A DNA stretch of 62,000 bases from NCBI GenBank assembly GCA_905221605.1, contig CAJNDS010001968.1:347501-409500 (forward strand). Direction: 5' to 3'. Under the pieces are notes generated by a model that did no database searches, was not told where the DNA came from, and saw only the letters and a list, made by a program, of their open reading frames with translations. Below, piece after piece: positions 41,834 to 52,135 of this stretch. The DNA is from Symbiodinium natans. Taxonomy: Eukaryota > Sar > Dinophyceae > Suessiales > Symbiodiniaceae. Positions within the stretch are counted from its first letter, which is position 1. Every line of letters begins with the position of its first letter. Made by a program: the position numbers and the translations under genes.

Positions 41834-43285
41834 ATGGCCCTTGCAATTGAGGTGAGCCTGCTAAGTGGCAGGACAGTTTTACTGGAGGCTGATCCAGGTG
41901 AGCCTGTAGAAGCGTTGAAGAGCAGGGCCCAGAAAACTCTGTCCATTGGCAGGGGCACTCTCTTTGATTCCCTCGGAGGCATTCTGGATGGAGCAGCCAC
42001 GCTCGAGGAATCTGGGCTTCAGAGCGGCGATACGCTGACTGTGCATATAGGTGAGGTTCACGTCCGTGGCACCAGTGCAGCATCTGCTGCGATCCTCGGC
42101 GATCGGTCTGTTGTGACCTGGGGTCATGCTGACTCTGGTGGCGACAGCAGCGCAGTGCAAGATCAGCTGAAGGACGTGCGGCAGGTCCAGGCGACCGGCT
42201 ACGCTTTTGCCGCCATTCTGGGCGATGGGTCTGTTGTGACCTGGGGAGATGCTCACCTCGGCGGCGACAGCGGTGATGTGCAAGATCAGCTGAAGGACGT
42301 GCATCAAATTCAAGCTACCAGGTCCGCTTTTGCTGCCATTCTAGTCGATGGGTCTGTTGTGGCCTGGGGCAACCCTGAGAATGGCGGCAACAGCAGCGCA
42401 GTGCAAGATCAGCTGAAGGATGTGCGCGGGATCCAAGCTACCGCCCACGCTTTTGCTGCTGCTTTGGGCGATGGGTCTGTTGTGACCTGGGGAGAAGCCG
42501 TTCTCGGCGGTGACAGCAGTGATGTGCAAGATCAGCTGAAGGATGTGCGCCAGATCCAAGCTACTGAATCGGCGTTTGCTGCCGTTCTGGGTGATGGTTC
42601 TGTGGTGACCTGGGGCACCCAAAATGGCGGCGACAGCAGCGCAGTGCGACGTCAGCTGAAGGATGTGCGCCGGATCCAAGCTACCAGGTACGCTTTTGCC
42701 GCCTCGCTTGGCGATGGGTCTGTTGTGACCTGGGGCAACGTGGCGTATGGCGGCGACAGCCGTGCAGCGCAAGATCGACTCAAGGGTGTGCACCACATCC
42801 AAGCTACCGGCCACGCTTTTGCCGCCATTCTGGTCGATGGGTCAGTTGTGGTCTGGGGAAACACTGGCAAGGGCGGCGACAGCAGCGCAGTGCAAGATCA
42901 ACTGAAAAGTGTCTGCCGGATACAAGCTAGCTGCTACGCTTTTGCTGCCATTCTGGTCGATGGGTCTGTTGTGACCTGGGGTCATGCGAGCTCTGGTGGC
43001 GACAGCAGTGCAGTCCGAGATCAGCTGAAGGACGTGCAGCAGATCCAAGCTACCGGCCACGCTTTTGCTGCTATTCTTGGCGCTGGGTCTGTTGTGACCT
43101 GGGGCAGGGCATCGTACGGTGGAGACAGCAGTGCAGTGCAAGATCAGCTGAAGGACGTGCGCCACATCCAAGCTACCGTTTGCGCCTTTGCTGCCATTCT
43201 GGGCGACGGGTCTGTTGTGACCTGGGGCAACGCCAAGAATGGCGGCGACAGCAGTGCTGTGCAAGATCAGCTGCTGAACTCGTAG
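41834..43285 (+). CDS. Ubiquitin-like + RCC1-like repeat protein
   Basis: A 483-residue single-exon gene. Residues 1-73 look like a ubiquitin-like fold: MALAIEVSLLSGRTVLLEAD, a DGAATLEESGLQSGDTL segment and a closing VHIG. From about residue 80 there are ten 41-residue repeats, each with GDGSVVTWG, then GGDSSAVQDQLKDV and IQAT-x-x-AFAAIL. Such repeats are predicted to form an RCC1/BLIP-II-like propeller. Many dinoflagellate proteins of this style are annotated as HERC or UVR8-like, but no HECT domain is present, so no ligase activity is implied. The repeats vary (TQNGG, one shorter loop) yet the frame is intact. The gene has no introns, unlike the Kelch gene, which may mean retroposition. Preferred start: ATG in GTCATGGCC. 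Confidence 0.85.
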   Translation: MALAIEVSLLSGRTVLLEADPGEPVEALKSRAQKTLSIGRGTLFDSLGGILDGAATLEESGLQSGDTLTVHIGEVHVRGTSAASAAILGDRSVVTWGHADSGGDSSAVQDQLKDVRQVQATGYAFAAILGDGSVVTWGDAHLGGDSGDVQDQLKDVHQIQATRSAFAAILVDGSVVAWGNPENGGNSSAVQDQLKDVRGIQATAHAFAAALGDGSVVTWGEAVLGGDSSDVQDQLKDVRQIQATESAFAAVLGDGSVVTWGTQNGGDSSAVRRQLKDVRRIQATRYAFAASLGDGSVVTWGNVAYGGDSRAAQDRLKGVHHIQATGHAFAAILVDGSVVVWGNTGKGGDSSAVQDQLKSVCRIQASCYAFAAILVDGSVVTWGHASSGGDSSAVRDQLKDVQQIQATGHAFAAILGAGSVVTWGRASYGGDSSAVQDQLKDVRHIQATVCAFAAILGDGSVVTWGNAKNGGDSSAVQDQLLNS

Positions 43286-43437
43286 CAGAAAAGGCCTGCA
43301 GTGTTGTGCTTTGACAAGGCTGACTTGATGTGAGCAGCATCTGGGCGTAAGGCTGTTTGTTCGTTCCCTAAACCTTTTTCTGCTTTGGGGAAGATTCCAT
43401 GTCGAAATGGCATCTTGGTGCTTGCTTGCCTTTCAGG

Positions 43438-43538
43438 TAATATAGGGGTCGGAGTAGTTACCAACAACATTCCCTTCTGGTCCCTTCAGAACTATACTCT
43501 AATACCCAAACCCTATTCTAACTATTTAAGCCCCAATA
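43438..43538. repeat. ~100-bp dispersed repeat, copy 1
   Basis: It shares TTCT/TTATGGTCCCT, CAGAA-TATACTCTA and CCTATTCTAA-TATT with 56367-56470 in the same order. Roughly two thirds of positions agree by eye. In the Kelch gene the second copy lies inside an intron. Confidence 0.5.
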
Positions 43539-43837
43539 GTATGCGGTAGGCGCTGCGTGTTTTTTCTAGCAGGGCTTGCTTGCTTGAAGGTGCAATTTTA
43601 CCTCGTGTCGCCCGCCTCGGCCTGGCCTTTAGGGTTTCAGGGACATACAGGGCCTAGGTGTTAGGGTCAGGGCTTAGGGCTTAGGGTTTAGGGTTAGGGT
43701 TTAGGGCTTAGGGATGCATGTCGACAATCAAGTCCCCCCCCCCCCTCTCAGGGAGGCGTGGAACCCCAACTTTCCCGAAATCTCGACTGAGAACACCCGA
43801 AAGCTTTGCAGAGAGGAGGGAGGATGCTCAATGGGTT

Positions 43838-43935
43838 TAGGGTTTAGGGCTTTAGGGTTTAGGGTTTAGGGTTTAGGGTTTAGGGTTTAGGGTTTAGGGT
43901 TTAGGGTTTAGGGTTTAGGGTTTAGGGTTTAGGGT
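43838..43935. repeat. TTTAGGG tract
   Basis: Thirteen to fourteen units, clean after one variant. Confidence 0.92.
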
Positions 43936-44008
43936 CCCATAGGCAAGGTCGCAGGGATGCTAGGTGCCTTGAAATTCAGAACTTGACCACTTCTACTGGC
44001 TGGTTTGA

Positions 44009-44173
44009 GGTACCCTATATCCCCTTATATAGACCCTTTAAGGGATTATATAGGCCCTATATTCCCCTATTTCTACCCTTTAAGGGAGTATATAAGGTAC
44101 CCTATATCCCCTATATAGACCCTTCAAGGGATTATATAGGGTACCTCATTCCCCCATTCCCTACTAAGAACCC
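44009..44173. mobile_element. MITE-like element with duplicated GGTACCCTATATCCCC module
   Basis: Two copies of a GGTACCCTATATCCCC...ACCCTTTAAGGGATTATAT module (44009 and 44096) followed by CCTCATTCCCCCATTCCCTA then CTAAGAACCC, the end shared with 7815, 15812 and 34265. CTTTAAGG forms small palindromes inside. Confidence 0.55.
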
Positions 44174-44221
44174 GGAAGTCTAGCGTAGGCTGTAAGCCCA
44201 GAGGGGAGAAAGCCTGGCCCC

Positions 44222-44425
44222 AAACCTAAACCCTAAACCCTAAACCCTGAACCCTGAACCCTGAACCCTAAACCCTCAACCCTCAACCCTCAACCCTAAA
44301 CCCTAAACCCTAAACCCTAAACCCTAAACACTCAACCCTAAACCCTAGACCCTAATCCTAAACCCTAAACACTAAACCCTAGACCCTAATCCTAAACCCT
44401 AAACCCTAAATCCTAAACCTCCCTA
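44222..44425. repeat. Mixed CCCTAAA variant tract
   Basis: CCCTAAA, CCCTGAA, CCCTCAA and CACTAAA units in blocks of two or three, with a duplicated stretch ACCCTAGACCCTAATCCTAA. Confidence 0.88.
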
Positions 44426-44553
44426 AGCATCGCCAGGCCCTAAGGCTCCCTAGGCTTGAGGGCCCACCCACTCCACTCTCCTGTTTAGGGTTTAGGGTTT
44501 AGGGTTTAGGGTCTCCTGTTTAGGGTTTAGGGTTTAGGGTTTAGGGCTGGCAG

Positions 44554-44639
44554 GAATTTCTTCTCAATAAGATCTACAGCATTGTGAAGAAGGCCGACGA
44601 GAAAGAGCCCGCGCCTGAGGGGGCAGCAGGCGGATACAG
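44554..44639 (+). CDS. Probable micro-exon
   Basis: After TTTAGGGCTGGCAG the 86-bp frame reads EFLLNKIYSIVKKADEKEPA then PEGAAGGY, ending ACAG before GTCGTGGGG. Strong coding look; unknown protein. Confidence 0.55.
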
Positions 44640-44969
44640 GTCGTGGGGCGCTGTCTTAGGGCTTTAGGGTTTTAGGGTTTAGGGTGACGAGAGACCCCAA
44701 ACCCTAGACCCCGGATCCCAGACCCCTGCGCAAGCGCGTGTTCGGCTCGTTCAGGTTTCGGGCTGAAGTTACTGGCCATGCAATCTAGCCTCACACATCC
44801 CAAATCCTGCGAGCCCGGGGTCTTTCCCTTCAGACACCCAAGGACTTGTCAGGCTAGCCGCAAACCCTAAACTGCCACGCGAGGTTTATGGGCCCTAGCC
44901 CAAACATCCAAAAACAGGGCCGAAAAGAAGGCCTTGTCAAACATATGTTGGGTAAGCGGGTAGTAGTTA

Positions 44970-45080
44970 CTAGGACCCAGAGTAGGCCCTTATTCCTTTT
45001 TTTTAGGGCATAGGTTCCCTTAAATGACCCATTAAACCAAAAAGGGCACCCTGTTCAATCCGGGTTACCCTTGGGTCTAG
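44970..45080. repeat. TIR element related to Kelch intron 5
   Basis: Starts CTAGGACCCAGAGTAGGCCC then TTATTCC and ends GGGTTACCCTTGGGTCTAG. The ends are imperfect inverse copies of each other. The same start and end enclose 58742-58834, which forms an intron in the Kelch gene. Confidence 0.6.
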
Positions 45081-45105
45081 GTTATCCCTAAACCCTAAAC
45101 CCCAA

Positions 45106-45187
45106 TGTGGAGCCCAAATTGAGGTATCGTGAGGCAGCAGAGGCCTACCTGGACTTGACCATCGGCAAGGCTAAAACGGGGGAGGAG
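45106..45187 (+). CDS. Probable micro-exon
   Basis: The frame reads EPKLRYREAAEAYLDLTIGK then AKTGEE, ending GAG before GTTGTTACCCTAAAC. The acceptor is not clear. Convincing helical composition. Confidence 0.45.
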
Positions 45188-46077
45188 GTTGTTACCCTAA
45201 ACCAAAACGGGGGAGGAGCTTGTTACCCTAAACCCTAAACCCAAAGCCTAAGCCCTAAACCCGCAAACCCTAAACCCTAACCCCATATTTAGGGGGGTTG
45301 GGGTTTGAGGTTTTTTCGGCGTTTTCCGGCTTATGGATTCTGAATTGCGGGTTTAAGGCTTCAAAAGTAGGTTCGGCGGATGAAGTTGAAATGAGCCCCT
45401 ATCCCCGAAAACCCTCCATGGGATCGCTGCCAGCTCGTTGTCGACCAGGTTTGGTTCCAGGGCATCAGAAGCCCGACCCAGAAGGCGTCGATGCTGGGTC
45501 AGCCAGTCGGAGCGACGTTCTTGCGGGACGGGCACAGTGACCGACGTTCTTGCGGCACGGGCGCAGTGACCAAGCTGCAAGCTTCGGAGAGCAGGGGCAT
45601 GCAGCACAGGATCGCAAATCCGTTGTTCTTGTCGACGTGCAGCTGTGCAGCTCGCAGATCTCCCATAGCCATAGCCATAGCCATAGGGTTTTCGAGGCAG
45701 ACCGCAAACCCCCCAAGCCCTGAACTCTAAAGACAACTCACATACGCTTGCTGGTACGGCCTGGAATTCTGGGTTTAGGGTACTGGATTCAGGGTATCGG
45801 GGGTTTAGGGCTTAGGGTTTCGGACCCTAAACCCTAAGCCCCTAAGCCCCCAAACCCTCAGTGGGGCTTCACGTCTTTGGGCCTTCCCGGCTTGGTTGGT
45901 GAGGTTGCGTGCAGTTGATGTGCGCCTTGATACCCCTGAAGCCTAAACCCTGGAGCTGAAATGGGTTTCAGGGTTTAGGCTTTCGGGTTTTAGGGTTCGG
46001 GTTTTAGGGTTTAGGGTTTTTGGGTTTGTTTCAGGGTTTAGGGTTTCGGGTTTTAGGGTTCTGGGGTTTGCGATATC

Positions 46078-46227
46078 AAGGGGCTAAAGGAGGGACCCTT
46101 AGAAGGGACCTTAGGGGGTATTTCGGGGCTACTGAGGGATGTAGGGGCTATATAAGGTGTACATATAGGGGTTATATGGGGGAATAAGGTTAAGGGTCCC
46201 TTCTAGGGGTCCCTCCTTAAACCCCTT
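46078..46227. mobile_element. 150-bp MITE, family AGGGACCCTTAGAAGGGACC, copy 1
   Basis: The left arm AAGGGGCTAAAGGAGGGACC then CTTAGAAGGGACC and the right arm GGGTCCCTTCTAGGGGTCCC then TCCTTAAACCCCTT are inverse copies over about 36 bp with a few mismatches. The core is AT-richer (GGCTATATAAGG). No coding capacity. Confidence 0.7.
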
Positions 46228-46579
46228 AAGGATACTAAGTTCTGCTCCGGTCTTGGCAGCACAAATAGAACAACTCCCTCTGTCCCCAAGATGCGAAGAC
46301 CGCGGGCACCTCAACCATAGTTATCAATAAACCCTTTCCTACACCCTACACCCTAAACCCTGCACCCTAAACCCTAAACTCTAAACCCTAAACCCTCAAC
46401 CCTAAACCCTAAACCGTAACCCTAAACCCTAAACCCTGAGTTATGAGTGGTTCCAACCCTCGTTTAGGGCGCTTGCAGCCTTTTCTTCTTTCACAGATGG
46501 TGTGGTGACCGATTTGCTTCCCTCATAGAGCCCAGCGAAGAGCAAACAACTCTAAACCCTAGAAACAGGTTTTGGGGTT

Positions 46580-46645
46580 TAGGCTTTAGGATTTAGGGTT
46601 TTGGGTTTTGGGTTTTGGGTTTGGGGTTTTGGGTTTGGGGTTTAG
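46580..46645. repeat. Degenerate GGGTTTTGGG tract
   Basis: GGGTTTT and GGGTTTGGGGTTTT units replace TTTAGGG here. G-rich and probably quadruplex-prone. Confidence 0.8.
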
Positions 46646-46883
46646 GGACCCTAAACCCTAAACTTCCAACACGCTGTACTCCGAGTCACCTGGCCAGTTC
46701 TCTCAACGATGGTCCCTTGAGGTTTTTTGGGCTTAGGGTTCCCTCAGCCCTATTAGACCATAAGCGACTTTGAGTCAAAGGGGTTAGGGTTTGGGGTTTA
46801 GGGTTTCGGGTTTAGGGTTTCGGGTTTGGGGTTTAAGGTACGGGGTCTAATATTTCAGGCTTCGGGGTCAACCATTACGGGAA

Positions 46884-47020
46884 AAAAAGGAAGGACCCCT
46901 AGAAGGGACCCTTAACCTGATTCCACGATGTGCCTGAGATGGTCCCTATATACCTAAGGAGGCCCCAAATAACCCCTAACTAACCCCTAAGGTCCCTTAT
47001 TAGGGTCCCTCCTTTAGTCC
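46884..47020. mobile_element. MITE, same family, copy 2
   Basis: AAGGAAGGACCCCTAGAAGG then GACCCTTAA at the left and GGTCCCTTATTAGGGTCCCT then CCTTTAGTCC at the right form the inverse pair. Core differs from copy 1. The two copies lie within 700 bp of each other. Confidence 0.62.
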
Positions 47021-47694
47021 ATTGAAACCAGATTTCCCTGTTCGGAGGCTGCGTGGCCCGTCGGAATCGGCTGCGGCGGTTCCATGCTGATGGAGGCTTC
47101 GAGCTCTCAACTTTCGATTGAGGGCTTAAGCTTCAGGAGCCTCATGCAAACTAGGCCTTCCTTTCGTCTAAACCCTAAACCCTAAACCCTAAACCCTAAA
47201 CCCTAAACCCTAGCCCCAAACTTCTAAACCCTAAACCCTAAACCGTAAACCCTAGCCCCAAACTTCTAAACCCTAAACCCTAAACCCTAGCCCTAAACCC
47301 CAAGAACCCCAAGCTTGCCTTGAGTTCGCCCGTCGGCTTCGAATGGCTCTCGGCGAATGCACACAAGTCGACCTCATCCTAAACCCTATAAACCCTAAGC
47401 CCTGCGAACCCGAAGACTCCATTACATTCTGACTTTATACCTTAATTCCTAGTGGGTTCTCATACCCTAAACCCGCAGCCCTATAAATCCTAAACCTCCA
47501 TTGCAGTATGACTTTATATAGAAGGTACCCCGTTTTTGGCGACATGACTTCTGTTTCGATTTAGGCTCAGAAGGTGGAAGCAGGACCTAAGTCCTTGATC
47601 CCAACGCCCCAACCCGGGTTTAGGGTTTAGGGTTTAGGGCTTAGGGTTTGGGGTTTAGGGTTTAGGGTTTAAAGTTTAGGGTTTCTGCTGCCAG

Positions 47695-47785
47695 GATGCC
47701 ATCGGCCTGCACGACCGATTCAACCGCAATGCGCAAGTCAAGGACAGGGATCCCCTGTCTTCGGCTTTGCCGAAGAAGTTTGGGG
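47695..47785 (+). CDS. Probable micro-exon
   Basis: After GTTTCTGCTGCCAG the frame reads DAIGLHDRFNRNAQVKDR and stays open (DPLSSALPKKFGVF) up to GGGTTTAGGG. A GA donor after AAGGACAGG is also possible. Confidence 0.5.
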
Positions 47786-48391
47786 TCTTTGGGTTTAGGG
47801 CTTAGGGATTAGGGGTTTAGGGCTTAGAAGAACTGATTCCTGTACTGTGGGTCTTGAGCTCCAAAACCCCTAAAGTAGGACATTGCAGTCAGGAAGGGCA
47901 AGCGGCCCTCTCAACTATCAGAATTTCGATTCACAGGCCTGTTGCAAACCCTAAACCCTCAGCCCTGAACCCTACATAAACTCTAAGCCCTAAACCCCTA
48001 AACCCTAAGCCCTAAACCCCTAAACCCTCACCCTAAGTTGAAGAAGTCCGGAACCGTAACTTAGCGACACCAGCACGGTGAACAAATCCCTATCCTAAGG
48101 CTCATACCTCTTGACTACGCCATCAGCCCCGGAATATCTAACTCAGTCCATGGCCAATTTGTTTTAAATTAAGGGGGAGAGTAGGGAAGGGCCATGAATT
48201 TTCCTATCGTAAGCCTCTCGGATGCCAAATTGAAGCCGGTCCTCAGCCATAAACCCCACGGAACCCTGAAAATCTGCCACTGCATCCCTTGTCCCCCATG
48301 AGCCTGAAACCTTAAACACTTAAACCCATTGCCCTCCCTTACGAACCCGAAGCTAATATACCTGAAAAACTCAAGCCCTGAGCCCAAACAG

Positions 48392-48489
48392 CTTGGTCGC
48401 TCAAATCCATCGACGCTCTACAGTGGCCACAGTTCATGCAGGATGTGGCTTATGCCCTGAACGACGAGGTCACCCGCAAGTTCGTGCAG
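48392..48489 (+). CDS. Probable micro-exon
   Basis: After AGCCCAAACAG the frame reads SLKSIDALQWPQFMQDVAYA then LNDEVTRKFVQ, ending GTGCAG before GTTCGCCC. One of the clearest coding islands in this region; family unknown. Confidence 0.55.
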
Positions 48490-49348
48490 GTTCGCCCACC
48501 CAGCGGGCAACAGCATTTGAAGGCTTAGCATTCAAACCTCAAGCGAGTTCCTGAACCCACAAGACCTAAACCCCTCAACCCCTCAACGCCCTAAGCCCCA
48601 CACCCTAAACTCCCAGAATCCAAAAACCAATAGCCCCCTAGAAGCCCGAAACCCTTACTTTTGGATTGGCACGCCGATTGAAGGCTTTCGGACTCATGTT
48701 CCCACATTCGGGTGTAGGGTTTAGGGCTTAGAGGGTGGTGGGGGAGTGAAATTCTGAAGTAAGGCAGACTGACAGCGGTGCTTGGCCTACAAAGACTACG
48801 CCTTAAATCCTAAACCCTATAACGCCTATTCACCCTATTCTTTATTCCGTAGTATCGCCTTAAGGCGTAGACCTAGACAAAACAGTTTCACCACGTGCAA
48901 AAGAGAAAGTCCGAAACCCTGCCCCTGCAACATGTAGACAGCCGATACCCCGAAGCTGACACGGGCCTAAGCCCTGTCGACATCCTCCAGTCGTACAGTG
49001 AACGTGGCGTGAGACTTCGTTTAGATACTGGGGACTGCAAGAATAGTCGAGTTCACTTCATGAACACAAAAAAGGCTTAGCGATTTTAGATACCAGGGGC
49101 CCTGGTTCTGTGATCATGGAAGGAATTCCTGTGAGGGGTCTGGTCACGGGAGGCCTAAAGAAGGCATGTCCTAATGCAGGGTTTAGGGTTTAAGGTTCAG
49201 GGATGAGGGTTTAGGGTGCTTTCGAAGGTGTGGGGGTTTAGGGCTTCAGGGGTTTAAGGTTTTAGGGCTTTGGAGGTTTATGGGTTGGATCAGGGTTCAA
49301 AGGGGGACAGATGCTTTTCTCAAGCCTACTCCTCCAAAACCCAAGCAG

Positions 49349-49420
49349 GCTCTGAAGCGGCTCATGAATGTGGCGCAGAAGTTCCTTGGACATAGCAAAC
49401 CGGGGGCTTCATGTGAGATT
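49349..49420 (+). CDS. Candidate micro-exon
   Basis: After AACCCAAGCAG the frame reads ALKRLMNVAQKFLGHSKPGA. The preceding PTPPKPK is also open in frame. The donor is unclear. Confidence 0.4.
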
Positions 49421-50675
49421 ATCTTCATTTTCCGATGGGTGGTTTGCCTTTACTCCATCGTAGCCTGTACCCCAGTTCGAGGCTGACAGAAGGGCATTTA
49501 GGTTTGGTCAGGTTGCTGTATGATCCCTGTGTGGGGGGGTTAACCTAGAACTTGACAATCGTGAGCTTCGTTGCCCCCACAGATGTGATTGTAGCCGACG
49601 ACAATGGCGGTGCATGTGGGTGGCATATGTTTGTTGAACAGTGGTTTGTTTTGTGCCCCCCGCCCCCCCCCCCCCCCCCCCCCCCGTCGCCGATCTTGCC
49701 GGCGCCACGCCAGCTGCTCAAGACACTCGATGAGGAAACACCAGTTCGTTCTACTTACTTACCGTTGACCTCCAACACGGAGCTGTGCTCAGGGGTGGAA
49801 ACCCACCGCCCCAAGCCTGCCCACCCTAAACCCTAAGCCTAACGGCCCGACAACTGAGCTCGCGTTTGGGTTTAGGGTTTAGGGTTTAGGTTTTAGGATT
49901 TAGGGTTTAGGGTCTAGGGTTTAGGGTCTTGCCCGGCTTCAGGGAAAAAAAGAGTTTCGGGCAAAGTTAAGGGATGCGAGGAGACAGCCCCCATGCACCC
50001 AAACGGCCGCTAAACCCTTAACCCTTGAACTTCAACCCTAAAACCCCTAAACCCCCACACCCTTTAAACCCTTCAACTCTAAAACCCTTAAGCCCCTGAG
50101 CCCTTAAACCCTTAAACCCTTAACTCTGAAGCCCTGAACTCTTAAACCCTAGACCTTAAAACCCTAAAACCCTTAAATCCTAAACCCTAATATCCGAGGG
50201 TCCCGTACCTGCGTACTTAGTCCCTGAAGCAAGCGTTTCGGGGCCAATCGGCTTCAGATTGAGGGATCCTGCGGATTGCAAGCTTGGGCTTCTAAAATTT
50301 AGGGGGTTGGGGATTTAGGGTTTGAGGTTGAGAGTTTGGGGTTTGGGGAATTTAGGGGTTTTGGGGATTAGGGTTTGAGGTTGATTGGTTCTAGGTTTGT
50401 ATGGTTGCAGGGTTGCCGGGGTTAGGGATATGATATATGTTTAGTATAATATAGTGTAGTACAATATAAAGATATAGGATACTATAACATGGGTTTGTCC
50501 GTTTTTGGGGGGCCCAGGTTTAAGAAGGGCACACGGGTTGCACACCTGCGAAACATACCCCGTAGAATACCCCCGAAAATGCAGGTAAAGTAGCTCATGA
50601 TGCCATGCCACGAAACATACCCGAAACATGCCCCGAAACATACCCGCCTTTCCCTGATCCCAACACCTGTCGCCC

Positions 50676-50737
50676 GCCGCCCCCCCCCCCCCCCCCATCA
50701 TCGAACAAACCCATCCATACATGGTCTCCCTCCTGCC

Positions 50738-50769
<32 letters not shown>

Positions 50770-50801
50770 ACCCCACCCCCCCCCCCCCCCCCCCCCCCCC
50801 C

Positions 50802-50834
<33 letters not shown>
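50676..50834. repeat. Poly-C / poly-G region
   Basis: More than 100 C with few interruptions. All frames through it are Pro or Gly runs and are artefacts. The length is probably uncertain in the assembly. Confidence 0.93.
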
Positions 50835-50836
<2 letters not shown>

Positions 50837-51383
50837 GACCGCCCCCAACACCATGGTCTCCGGCCGGCCCCCCGCCCCAAACCCACACCTCACACCCCCA
50901 CCTAACCCGCAAACCTGTACAAAACTCAAAACCCTAACCCTCAAACCACACCCAGACCACAGGGGGGGGCGCAGGGGTAGCACGGGCGGCCGGTCTCTTA
51001 AGCCCTCAACCCCAAATCCTAACCCCAACCCCCCAATCACACCACGGGCCTAAACCTTAAACCCTAAACCCCGAATAAATCCTAAACCTTAAACACTAAC
51101 CCCGAACCCCGCAACCACACCACAGGGGGTGTGCGGGAGTAGGCCCTAAACCTTAAACCTTCAACCTTCAACCCTAAACCCCAATCCCCCAACCCACACC
51201 ACAGGGGGGGGGGGTGGGGTTGGGATCCAAGGGAGGGAAAACCCTAAACCCTAAACCCTAAAGCCCCAAAAGCCCCAAAACCCACGAAGCCCGAAGCCGC
51301 ATGCACAGCGCCAGGTACTGGCCGCCCCTCGACCCATCAAAGAAGGCGAACTGAGAGCCACGCCTTGCCCCAGCAGCTAGTTC

Positions 51384-51505
51384 AGGGTTTAGGGTTTAGG
51401 GTTCAGGGTTCAGGGTTCAGGGTTCAGGGTTTAGGGTTTAGGGTTTAGGGTTTAGGGTTCAGGGTTTAGGGTTTAGGGTTCAGGGTTCAGGGTTCAGGGT
51501 TGAGG
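51384..51505. repeat. TTTAGGG tract with TTCAGGG variant blocks
   Basis: TTCAGGG units occur in clusters (51402-51428 and 51477-51500) rather than singly, showing spread of a variant. Confidence 0.92.
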
Positions 51506-51775
51506 GGGCAATCGTTCGGAGCAGAGCAGTGCCCTCTTTTCTCCTTTTAGGGCTTTAGGGTAATTAGGAGAGGTTCCTTATAAATGCCCACTAAACGTCC
51601 CAAGAATGGCATCTCCTTGCATTTTTAGGCTGATAGGGAACAGCCCTGGGCCCTACACCCTAAATATTCTTCGGTAACTATAGCGAACTGGATAGCGACG
51701 CTTTAGGAGGTTTTGGGGTGTTGAGGGTTCTGAGGCTCCAAGCTTTAATCTTGCCTTTTTTTGGGGGGAGGGCAG

Positions 51776-51836
51776 GCGCGGCAGGCGTCGCACAAACATG
51801 AGGCAAAGGGGGTGATGATCGACCTGGGCATCTACA
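51776..51836 (+). CDS. Probable micro-exon
   Basis: After GGGGGGAGGGCAG the 61-bp frame reads ARQASHKHEAKGVMIDLGIY, ending CTACA before GTCGGGTTCAGGG. Good coding look; unknown protein. Confidence 0.5.
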
Positions 51837-51841
51837 GTCGG

Positions 51842-51906
51842 GTTCAGGGTTTAGGGTTTAGGGTTTAGGGTTTAGGGTTTAGGGTTTAGGGTTTAGGGTT
51901 CAGGGT
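51842..51906. repeat. TTTAGGG tract
   Basis: Directly downstream of the island at 51776-51836, so it begins the putative intron. Confidence 0.92.
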
Positions 51907-52038
51907 GTTCAAAGAAATCCCTAAACCCTGGATGGAGGGCGAGGTTTCTGGGCGATACGCTCGAGAATTTGGCATGCGTCTGCATAGACCTGGACAGGCG
52001 CAACATCTGAAAAAACGAAAGCTTGGAAGATCGCCTCG

Positions 52039-52135
52039 GGTTTAGGGTTTAGGGTTTAGGGTTTAGGGTTTAGGGTCTAGGGTCTAGGGTCTAGGGTTTA
52101 GGGTTTAGGGTTTAGGGTTTAGGGTTTAGGGTTTA
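52039..52135. repeat. TTTAGGG tract with TCTAGGG block
   Basis: Three consecutive TCTAGGG variants lie in the middle of the tract. Confidence 0.9.

Noticed and set aside
41879-43264. Minus-strand frames under the RCC1-like gene
   Set aside because: Shadow frames created by the 123-bp repeat period.
50441-51053. Poly-Pro and poly-Gly frames of up to 199 codons
   Set aside because: Produced by the poly-C tract; no coding signal outside it.
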